Assembly (NCBI RefSeq): GCF_000717745.1
Contig: NZ_JOBH01000028.1
Span: 1 to 53,592, forward strand
Reading direction: 5' to 3'
DNA length: 53,592 nucleotides
Source: Streptomyces violens
Lineage (GTDB): Bacteria > Actinomycetota > Actinomycetes > Streptomycetales > Streptomycetaceae
Part shown: in pieces, positions 1 to 7,206 of the stretch
Layout: every line of letters starts with the position of its first letter
Numbering within the stretch: the stretch's first letter is position 1
The notes under the pieces: model-generated
What the model was told of the DNA's origin: nothing
What the model saw: the letters and a program-made list of their open reading frames with translations, nothing else
Database searches by the model: none
Translations under genes and position numbers: made by a program

Positions 1-358
1 GGCCCTGACGGGCCGTTGGACGGGCCTGACGGCCCGTCAGGGGTACTGTCGTCGTGCCTGACGGCACGACAGTATGTCGAGTTCGGGTGTTGGCCCTGGC
101 GGGCCAACTCCTCTGGTTTCCTTGGGGATTGGCAGGCCTGGCGGCCTGCGCTGGCTAAGGGGTGTGTCCTCCTGCCTGGCGGCAGGAGGGGGCCTGACGG
201 CCCGTCAGGGGTGCTGTCGTCGCGCCTGACGGCACGACAGGTAGTTGGGCCTCTCCCCTCCCCCTAGCGGGTTCCTGGTGCCGGCGCCTATCGGCGCCGG
301 TGATGTCAAAACCGTGGTGTTACGCAAAGTTTCGGGTTCGCTCCCCTGTCGGGGGAAC
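1..358. repeat. Array of ten short hairpins at the left edge, telomere-like
   Basis: Hairpins lie at 1-14, 19-38, 51-70, 89-108, 132-149, 168-189, 190-203, 219-238, 281-300 and about 342-356. Most have 7-9 bp stems and a 4-base loop. Top-strand loops are TGAC (five), TGGC (three), TATC and TGTC; apart from the TATC and TGTC examples the core is CC-TGRC-GG. On the bottom strand every loop reads GNNA (GTCA, GCCA, GATA, GACA), a class that can close with a sheared G-A pair. The first hairpin begins at base 1. Known Streptomyces telomeres are also arrays of small palindromes whose 3'-overhang strand folds into minihairpins. The hairpins are seen directly; the telomere reading is inference. One stem (219-238) has a single C-A mismatch. 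Confidence 0.7.
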
Positions 359-573
359 TCTCCTGGTGCAAAGCGGGGGAAGGTTTTCCTGCACGCGGCT
401 GTCACGCGGCAGAGCCTCTGATGTCCTCGGTGGTGTCAAGCCCCTTCGTTGAATGGGCAGTTACTGTCTAGTGTCGGGAGGAAAGATCGGAAAGTTTGCG
501 GTGGAGGCCAGGACAGGTGAGCGGGGGCAGCACGGCGGGCAGGCAGCGGAGGTAACTCTCAGCGCAGACACGC

Positions 574-1130
574 TTGGAGGCGTGGGTGCGGAGCGGGGGC
601 CGGTGTGTGCTGTGCAATGCGTATCTGCTTGAGGGCCCGATGTCGGCGCGGACGTTGCACCTGGGCGAGTTGGCGCACATCGTCGGGCAGGGTGTCGGTG
701 CACGGTCGCCTCGGGGTGGGTATCCGCTGGATCCCGGTCTGCGGGACGAGGCCGACAACCTCATGCTGCTCTGTGCCAATCAGCACGGTGAGATCGATGC
801 TCAGGGGGCTTTGGACGTCTTTACCGTGGAGCGGCTGCGTCGGTTGAAGCAGGAGCACGAGGATCGGATCCGGCATCTGACAGGGACAGCACCGGTTCCC
901 ACTGTTCTTGGAGTCGTATGCGCGGCATGGCGTGGAGATCGATCTGCGGCAGATTCCCGGGGGGGCCTCCTGTGCCATCCCGAGGACGCGATGCGTGCTG
1001 CGGGCCAGGAGTCGGGCGCACTACGAGCAGGCTGTACGGATCATTGACGACGTGCTTGAGCATCGGTTGCGCACGGGGGTGGAGCAGGATGCTGTGCAGC
1101 ATGACAGCTCGGCCCGACCTGACTGGGATT
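574..1130 (+). pseudogene. Decayed HNH-SAVED effector (Cap5-like) remnant
   Basis: The first part (about 574-890, TTG start) encodes an HNH fold: a CVLC zinc knuckle, ELAHIVGQ and NLMLLCANQHGEID, followed by a VERLRRLKQEHEDRI helix. This is the usual N-terminus of CBASS Cap5 nucleases, which cut DNA after binding a cyclic oligonucleotide through a SAVED domain. SAVED-like sequence (GVEIDLRQIPGG, then a helix with HYEQAVRIIDDVLEHRL) resumes about 25 bases later in another frame. Sequence then stops resembling the family near 1130, where the convergent ptuB-like gene ends. An in-frame TAA lies just upstream of the start. The frame change, missing middle and missing C-terminus all indicate a dead gene. 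No CD-NTase partner is nearby. The SAVED assignment is from memory of the family. Confidence 0.65.
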
Positions 1131-1134
1131 GCGA

Positions 1135-2013
1135 TCACACATCGGGGTGGAGCGTCTGTTCCTCGTCCAGTCCTTTGGTGAGGTACCAGTCGCTGTCGGC
1201 CAGAGCGAAGTGCAGGGCCGTCTCCCAGGCGTTGGGGTTGCTCTGCATCCAGCTTTCGGCATCTTCGCGCAGCGTCTCACGCAACAGTTCCGCACCCATG
1301 TCGAGCAGTTGTCTGTGCCGGTGGCGTCTGCCGGCAAGGTGCACAGCGGCCTTCAGCCCATACCGCCTGTCCAGGTCGTACTCGATGAAGTGGTGTTTCA
1401 CGCGGACTGCCAACTCGTCGGACCACTCCGGGAGCGCCTGGACGCTGAAGCGCACTGCGACGGGGGTCGTGGGCAGGATCTCGGCGACGAGCCAGCGTCC
1501 CTGGCCGAGCTGGTCGAAGTAGGGATGCAGCGGCTGGGTGTCGGGCGAGCCGGGAACGGCCGGCCCCTTGTCGTGGTTGCAGTGCATGCACGCCGGGACG
1601 AGGTTGATCGGCATGATGGAACACAGCGGGAAGTGGGCCTTGGGCAGGTAGTGGTCGAGCGTGTCGACCTCGCCTATGCCACACAGCGGGCAATTACCGT
1701 ACAGCGCCCGCGCCTTGATGCGATCGTAGAGGGCACGGCCTTCCTTGCGGGTGACCATCCCCAGATCGTAGATGCGCAACAGAGCTTGCTTGTCGGGATC
1801 CGGGTTGTCGTTGGTGTGTCTGCGCAGGCCCGGCTCGGTCAGCAGCCCGTGCAGGTCTCCGTCCTCGGCTCGGCGCTGATAGCTGGCCTCCGCGGTCTGC
1901 ATGTCCACCAGCCGGTCGCGCAGGCGCGTTTCTTCCGCGTCGTCGCGCATACCAGTGCAGCAGACGTCCAGGGCCTGCGTGACAGTCGTCTCGGGGCGTC
2001 GGGGCCAGTGCAT
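1135..2013 (-). CDS. ptuB: HNH endonuclease, Septu PtuB-like
   Basis: A 292-residue protein with a zinc-bound HNH core at about residues 108-147: CPLC (C108, C111), the DH pair D120-H121, N137 in INLVP, and CMHC (C142, C145) followed by NHDKG. The rest is helical with no other recognised domain. Its ATG shares one base with the TGA stop of the ATPase gene upstream, so the two are almost certainly translated together. In Septu the HNH protein PtuB is the DNA-cutting subunit attached to the PtuA ATPase. The pair order, tight coupling and family types support that reading. Retrons also use PtuA/PtuB-like effectors, but no reverse transcriptase was found here. Confidence 0.72.
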   Translation of the reverse strand: MHWPRRPETTVTQALDVCCTGMRDDAEETRLRDRLVDMQTAEASYQRRAEDGDLHGLLTEPGLRRHTNDNPDPDKQALLRIYDLGMVTRKEGRALYDRIKARALYGNCPLCGIGEVDTLDHYLPKAHFPLCSIMPINLVPACMHCNHDKGPAVPGSPDTQPLHPYFDQLGQGRWLVAEILPTTPVAVRFSVQALPEWSDELAVRVKHHFIEYDLDRRYGLKAAVHLAGRRHRHRQLLDMGAELLRETLREDAESWMQSNPNAWETALHFALADSDWYLTKGLDEEQTLHPDV

Positions 2014-3551
2014 CAGGCCTGCCGTTCACGGCTGCGCATGACCGTCATGGCGCGCAGCACCGCCCGGGCTTCGGAGCCCAGTCCAGTGAACTCGGCAACG
2101 ATCTCCTCGTAGGACAGGTCCTGTTCAACGAGCTCGGTGAGAGTGGCGTGGTAGCCGGTGGCGGTCGCTTCCAGACCGAAGGCCTCGTGGGTCAGCTCGC
2201 CGACGTTTTCGCCGTAGGTCTCGCGCTCGGGGCGCTCGGCGGTCAGAACGTTGCCGTAACGGCGCAGCTTGTACACGCAGGAAGCGGGGATCTCCTGCAG
2301 GACCACGGGCGAGTGAGTGGCCATGACAGCCATGCCGTTGCGATCGGTGAGTAGATCAGTAAGCGTGCGAATGAGGGCACTGAGCAGGGGCGGATGGAGG
2401 TGAATCTCGGGTTCGTCGATGAGGACGAGGGTCTTCTCGGTGACGGTCTCGATCAGCCGAGTCACGATCAGCAAGGCGATCCGGTGGCCGGAGCTCAGCG
2501 AGAAGAAGATATCGAGGAGTGTCTCGGTCACATGTACCTGGTCGGCCGAGCGGATCAGGGAATCGATGCGGTCGCGGTGCTCGTCGAGGAAGCCGGAGGC
2601 GGAGTAGCTGAGCGTTGCGATGGCTTGCTGCCATCGCTGCCCGCGCGCGCCGATGCGGCAGACGAAGAAGCTGCGGACGAACTCCATGGCCAGTTCGTCC
2701 TCGGTCTTCAGACGAACCTGCCCGGCGGGGGCGTCCTCGGAATCCGGTGAGGGGTCGTCCAGGACCTGCAGCCCGATATAGGTGAAAGGCAGGGCGGTAG
2801 GGCTGGCCGGCTGCTGGGCGTAGAGCTTGTCGAACGGGCTGAAGGAGACAGCCACGCAGTTCGTGAGGTCACCGGTGTCGGCTGACCGACTCACTTCGAT
2901 CTCCCCCGCAGCGACGCGGTGGGCCAGGTCGCGCAGCAGACTGGACTTGCCGACACCGTTGCGGCCGATCAGGGCGTGCAGGTTGGTCGACGGCCGGGAG
3001 CCGGGCTCCGCCCGGAACTCCAATGTGGGCGGCGCCGAGTCCGGGTCGGTGGCGGGTGCCGTGTAGGACCACTCGTAGGGCAGGATGCGCTGGCGTCCGC
3101 CGGCAATCTCGCAAAGCCTCTCCAGCTCGGTCCGGCCGGTGCCCCTCGTCAGGGACTGCCGGAACACCCTCAGGTTCTCCACTTCCGGGATCAGTTCGGG
3201 CTGGTAGGCAATGTCCCGCAGGCCCGTCAGTACGTCACGGCGTGCGGACTCCGGCAGCGTGTTGAGCACCTCGTAGTAGGTGTCCTGGTGGGCAAGGCTG
3301 AAGTAGCCCTCCGGCAGCGTCTCGAACCGTGAGGGCATCCGGCTGGCCGTGGCGCGGAAGTCCGGATCGGTCTCCATGTCGGTGTGCGCGATCCGCACGA
3401 ACCCGACCTGGAGCAGGCGCCCGTCATCCCTGCGGACGTACAGCTCGAACGTGGTCACATGGCTGTAGTCGTCCCAGCTGTCCTTGATCAGGAATGCGCC
3501 GTCCTGGTTCGGCGTCGGATGCTCCCGGAACTCCAGGACGGTGAACAGCAC
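2013..3551 (-). CDS. ptuA: AAA15/ABC-type ATPase, Septu PtuA-like
   Basis: A 512-residue ATPase with Walker A GRNGVGKSS at 196-204, an ABC-like signature SSGH at 353-356, Walker B LVLIDEPE at 375-382 and the switch THSP at 412-415. This is the order of AAA15/OLD-type ATPases used in Septu, Gabija-like and retron systems. About 185 residues precede Walker A and show no motif I know, longer than a minimal ATPase head needs. The GTG start at 3551 follows an AGGG stretch. Paired with the HNH gene it probably forms a nucleotide-gated nuclease complex. Septu PtuA is the best match; another AAA15-HNH defence pair is possible. Confidence 0.72.
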   Translation of the reverse strand: MLFTVLEFREHPTPNQDGAFLIKDSWDDYSHVTTFELYVRRDDGRLLQVGFVRIAHTDMETDPDFRATASRMPSRFETLPEGYFSLAHQDTYYEVLNTLPESARRDVLTGLRDIAYQPELIPEVENLRVFRQSLTRGTGRTELERLCEIAGGRQRILPYEWSYTAPATDPDSAPPTLEFRAEPGSRPSTNLHALIGRNGVGKSSLLRDLAHRVAAGEIEVSRSADTGDLTNCVAVSFSPFDKLYAQQPASPTALPFTYIGLQVLDDPSPDSEDAPAGQVRLKTEDELAMEFVRSFFVCRIGARGQRWQQAIATLSYSASGFLDEHRDRIDSLIRSADQVHVTETLLDIFFSLSSGHRIALLIVTRLIETVTEKTLVLIDEPEIHLHPPLLSALIRTLTDLLTDRNGMAVMATHSPVVLQEIPASCVYKLRRYGNVLTAERPERETYGENVGELTHEAFGLEATATGYHATLTELVEQDLSYEEIVAEFTGLGSEARAVLRAMTVMRSRERQA

Positions 3552-3713
3552 GGTGCCCTCATTCTCCAGCGGTCTCGGGACCGAAACGATTCTGCTTTGC
3601 GTCTCAGCTTAGACACCCGGCAATGGATGCCTCCGCGGGCGGGCGCCTGGGTTCACGCACAAGCGCGCTCGGGCTGCTCTGGGCCGGCCTGTCTCCTGCG
3701 CGGGACACAGATT

Positions 3714-5957
3714 TCACAGGCCCAGCTCGGCCAGGGCGGCTTGACGCTGCTCGCTGAGATTGGAGCGGCGCCGTTTGATGTTGCTGAGCCACTGCCCGAG
3801 GCGCACCGTCTCGCCGTTGATCTCCTCGACATGCCGCTGCGGCACCTTGAGATGGCCTTCGCGCTCGCGGAAGGCCCGCGCGGCGGCCAGGCCGCGTTGG
3901 AAGGTGTGTTCCCGGTGTGATGCGGCGTTGGCGGCGGGACGGGAGTCCGGTAGGTCGAGGCCCAGGTCCTTGAGAAGGCGGTGCTGGGAGGGGTGGAGAC
4001 GATTGGTGCGGATCTGCTGGGCGGCGAGCCAGCTCGTGTTCGTGGTGGCGCTGTTGTCGTCCATATGCTGTCGGGCGGCGTGGTAGGCGCGTTGCCAGGT
4101 GATCGGCCAGGGCGGGTTCCACCACGGGTCCAGGGCGGTGAGGGCAGCGGCGCGGTCGGGGCCGGGGGTGCGGGCGCGTTGGTCGGCGAGCCAGCGGCCG
4201 AGGGGAAAGCCGTCGTGGATGGTGTCGACCGGTGCGGCTAGGTGGCCGTGGGCGGCGGCGTAGGCGGTGGCGTGGGCGAGGCCGCGGTCGAAGGCCTGCT
4301 GGCGGGGGTTCCAGATGATGTCCAGGCGGTTGAGGGCGCGGGTGCGGGCCGGGTCGAGGGTTCCGGTGGTGTGGAGGTGGCGTTGCCAGGCGAGCCAGCG
4401 TCCCAGGGGGTAGCCGTGGGGGTCTTCGTAATCGGTGGGGACGTCGAGGTGGTGGTGGGTGCGGTGGTAGCGGCGGGCGGCGGTCAGCCCGCGGCGCCAT
4501 TCGGCGCTCTTGGGGGCGAGCACTCGCAGGGAGAGGGCGAGGGCGACTTCTTCTGTCTGGGTGGGGCGGTCGAAGCGGAGCCAGGCTTCGGGGTCCTCGG
4601 GGGGTGCGGTGGGGCGGTGGGTGCGGGGGTCGGCGAGGCGGGCTTCGAGGCGGTCGTCGTGGGCGCGCAGGGCCTGGATGGTGTGCCACAGGGGGGTGTA
4701 GGCGTCGGCGCCGAGGAGGTCGTCGGGGTCTTCGTCGGGGGTGAGGTAGACGGGGACGACGAGGGTGGCCTTCTTGCCGGCGCCGGGTTGTTGGCGCAGG
4801 GCGCGGCCGACGGCCTGGACGGTGTCGACGGGGCTGTTCTTGGGGTCGGCGAAGACGACGGCGTCGATGGCGGGGACGTCGATGCCTTCGCCCAGGACGC
4901 GGGCGTTGGACAGGACGGCCGGGGTGTCGGCGGTGTGGGAGGCGAATTCGAGGAGGAGGCGGCGGCGTACTTGAGGTGGGTGGGTGCCGCTGATCCAGTC
5001 GGCCCACAGGTGGGTGGGGCGCAGGCTGGTGGGGAGGGTGGCGGCGGTGGTGGTGAGGGTGGTGGCGAAGGCGCGGGCGTCGGCGACGCGGTGGTGGAAG
5101 GTCAGTACGCGGCGCAGGTGGTGGTCATGGATGGCGCGCAGGGCGGCGACCTGGCGGCCGGCCAGGCGTAGTCCGTCGATGCCGGCGCCGGGGGCGGTGG
5201 CGAGCCAGTCGCGCAGGTCGGTGTCGGTGATGACGGGGACGAGGATCTGGTAGTCGGCGAGCAGGCCGAGGTCGATGGCGTCGGAGAGGGTGAGGCGGTA
5301 GGCGACGGGTCCGAAGAGGGTTTCGTCGTCCATGGAGGCGGCCCCCTCTCCCCCGCCGTTCCCGTTGCTGCTGGTGTCGGTGGTGTCGTCCCAGATGCGG
5401 GGCGTGGCGGTGAGGTAGAGGCGGCGGGCAGCGGGGAGCTGATCGTCGTGGTGGACGGCGGCCCAGGCCTTGCCGAGGCGTCCGGCGGTGCGGTGGGCCT
5501 CGTCGACGACCGTCAGGTCCCAGGCGGGCATCTGGTTGTCGCGGTGGGCGGCGACGACGGCGGGCAGGGAGGCGTAGGTGGCGTAGACGGTGAGCGGTCC
5601 GGGGCCAGCTTGTGCGGTGAGGGCGGCCAGTTCGTCGGGGTTCGTGGTGAGAGGGACGTCGGCGCCGAGGGGGTGGTGGTCGAGGACCTGGCGGGCGGAA
5701 CAGACCGCGATGGCGGAGCCTTTGCGGCCGGCCTGGCGCCAGGAGCGGACGGTCTGGGAGAGCAGGTCCAGGGTAGGCAGGAGGACCAGGACGCGGCCGC
5801 GGGGCGCGACGCGGGCGGCGGTGCGCGCGGCGATGAGCGTCTTGCCGGTGCCGCAGGCGGCGATGACGCTGGCCCGCGGGCGGGTGCGCAGGGCGCGGGT
5901 GACGGCCGCGACGGCGTCCTTCTGGTGCGGGCGCAGTTGGAGCTCGGCGGGGGCCAT
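3714..5957 (-). CDS. DEAH-box helicase with C-terminal helicase-associated repeats
   Basis: A 747-residue SF2 enzyme. Motif I is ACGTGKT (34-40), motif II VVDEAH, motif III YLTATPR, and the second RecA lobe carries NARVLGEGIDVPAIDAV and VQAVGRALRQ. After about residue 480 come several units with conserved G-x-x-LGRWLA-x-QR, each resembling the helicase-associated (HA, PF03457-type) repeat common in actinobacteria. These probably bind DNA. Helicase-like genes (ttrA) are known near Streptomyces telomeres, and this one lies 4-6 kb from the hairpin array, but I cannot say it is ttrA. It sits between the Septu-like and Wadjet-like units on the same strand. The ATG has only a distant GAGGA. Confidence 0.75.
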   Translation of the reverse strand: MAPAELQLRPHQKDAVAAVTRALRTRPRASVIAACGTGKTLIAARTAARVAPRGRVLVLLPTLDLLSQTVRSWRQAGRKGSAIAVCSARQVLDHHPLGADVPLTTNPDELAALTAQAGPGPLTVYATYASLPAVVAAHRDNQMPAWDLTVVDEAHRTAGRLGKAWAAVHHDDQLPAARRLYLTATPRIWDDTTDTSSNGNGGGEGAASMDDETLFGPVAYRLTLSDAIDLGLLADYQILVPVITDTDLRDWLATAPGAGIDGLRLAGRQVAALRAIHDHHLRRVLTFHHRVADARAFATTLTTTAATLPTSLRPTHLWADWISGTHPPQVRRRLLLEFASHTADTPAVLSNARVLGEGIDVPAIDAVVFADPKNSPVDTVQAVGRALRQQPGAGKKATLVVPVYLTPDEDPDDLLGADAYTPLWHTIQALRAHDDRLEARLADPRTHRPTAPPEDPEAWLRFDRPTQTEEVALALSLRVLAPKSAEWRRGLTAARRYHRTHHHLDVPTDYEDPHGYPLGRWLAWQRHLHTTGTLDPARTRALNRLDIIWNPRQQAFDRGLAHATAYAAAHGHLAAPVDTIHDGFPLGRWLADQRARTPGPDRAAALTALDPWWNPPWPITWQRAYHAARQHMDDNSATTNTSWLAAQQIRTNRLHPSQHRLLKDLGLDLPDSRPAANAASHREHTFQRGLAAARAFREREGHLKVPQRHVEEINGETVRLGQWLSNIKRRRSNLSEQRQAALAELGL

Positions 5958-6123
5958 GGGTGTGGTCGCGTCCTCTTTGGTGTGGCGGCGCTATCGACGA
6001 GTGCGGTGGGTGTGCAGCGTGGGGAGTGTAGGCGCGGTTACGGGTGTCTGGCGGGGGTGTTTGTGGCTCGCCAGGCGTCCGTGTCTGGCGCCGGTCGGGA
6101 GTGCGCGGGTGGGAGGGGGGCTT

Positions 6124-7206
6124 TCATAGGTCGTCGCGCCATGAGTGGTCCTTTTGCAGGAGTGTCGTTCCGGTAGCTTCTTGGGCCAGCCGGTTCCCGG
6201 CGGTGAGGATGTTGGTCGCTCGGTGGCGCAGGGGTTCGGGCAGCCATGCGGCACGTCGTTCGGCGGCCAGGGGGTCGGCTCGTGTCGGGGCCGGGCCTCG
6301 GATGTCTTGTTGGAATAGGAGCTGGTAGAGGCCCAGGGCTGGGCGGATGGGTGGGAGTCCCGCTGCTGTGCCTGATGCGTTGGCTCGCTGTGGGATGGTG
6401 AGTCCGTCATCGTCGAGGTCGCCGTAGTAGGCGATGTCTGTGACGTCTTTGAGGTTTGCGATGCGGGTGACGGACGCTTCGAAGGCGTGGCCTCCGCCGA
6501 ATGCCACGTAGCCGACGTGTCCCGGGTTCTCGGCGAGGAGTGTGCTGATGGTTGCGTAGGTGTCGCTGTTCTCGATCACGAGGATGATTCCGCCGTCACC
6601 GGTGCGTTCGTAGGCCAGGGGTGGTGGGACCCTCTTGGCGAACAGGGTGGGCAGGGTGAGGCGTTCCGGGGCGAAGAGCGTGGTGGTGATCAGTGCGTCG
6701 AGGCGCTTTTCGTCGCCGAAGATTTCCAGGGAACGTTCGCGCATGGGGATGGTGGTCCGCTGGGTGTTCTCGTCGGTGTCGCGGAGCCAGCGGTTGACCG
6801 TCTTGAGGGTTTCGATTTGGGCGGTGGTGAGTTTGGTGGTATTCGCCCAGGCCAGCTCCCGGCGCCACATGAGAGGTGCTGCGCGGACGGGCCTGGGTTC
6901 TGTGGCTTTGGGGGGTGTGGGCAGGCGGAGCCAGCGTGGCAGGGGTGGCTGGGCGTGGTCCCATCCGTCGCGGGTGCGTGGGAGTTCGATCAGATGGTGG
7001 TCTGCGAGTTCGTCGAGCAGGGCGGACAGGGCGGGCCGGCCTTGGGTGGTGCCGGCTGTCTCGGGGCAGGCATGTGTGAAGGCCTCGAGGATCGTGGCCT
7101 GCTCGATGCGGTGTTCCGTTCTTGAGGTCAGGGTGGTGGCCAGGCAGGCTGCTGGTGGTGACAGCGGGTGCTGGTCGGTGTCCGCGCTGGTCTGGTTGTC
7201 GCTCAT
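6124..7206 (-). CDS. jetD: JetD-like Toprim nuclease subunit of a Wadjet-like system
   Basis: A 360-residue protein. The region RERSLEIFGDEKRLD followed by a Toprim-like core, ILVIENSDTY (metal-binding Glu) and YYGDLDDDGL (Asp cluster), matches the JetD (DUF2220-like) pattern. JetD is the topoisomerase-VI-like subunit that cuts DNA once the SMC motor has extruded it. The ATG at 7206 overlaps the SMC gene stop as ATGA, so a much longer upstream extension of the same frame is a shadow of that gene. It is the last gene of the four-gene order A-B-C-D. Confidence 0.75.
   Translation of the reverse strand: MSDNQTSADTDQHPLSPPAACLATTLTSRTEHRIEQATILEAFTHACPETAGTTQGRPALSALLDELADHHLIELPRTRDGWDHAQPPLPRWLRLPTPPKATEPRPVRAAPLMWRRELAWANTTKLTTAQIETLKTVNRWLRDTDENTQRTTIPMRERSLEIFGDEKRLDALITTTLFAPERLTLPTLFAKRVPPPLAYERTGDGGIILVIENSDTYATISTLLAENPGHVGYVAFGGGHAFEASVTRIANLKDVTDIAYYGDLDDDGLTIPQRANASGTAAGLPPIRPALGLYQLLFQQDIRGPAPTRADPLAAERRAAWLPEPLRHRATNILTAGNRLAQEATGTTLLQKDHSWRDDL

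Noticed and set aside
574..1130. Working CBASS operon
   Set aside because: The gene is broken and there is no cyclase, Cap2 or Cap3 next to it.
1135..3551. Retron with PtuA/PtuB effectors
   Set aside because: No reverse transcriptase or msr/msd-like RNA was seen.
4242..5171. Long glycine-valine-rich plus-strand frame opposite the helicase
   Set aside because: It is the reverse shadow of the helicase gene and contains no recognisable domain.
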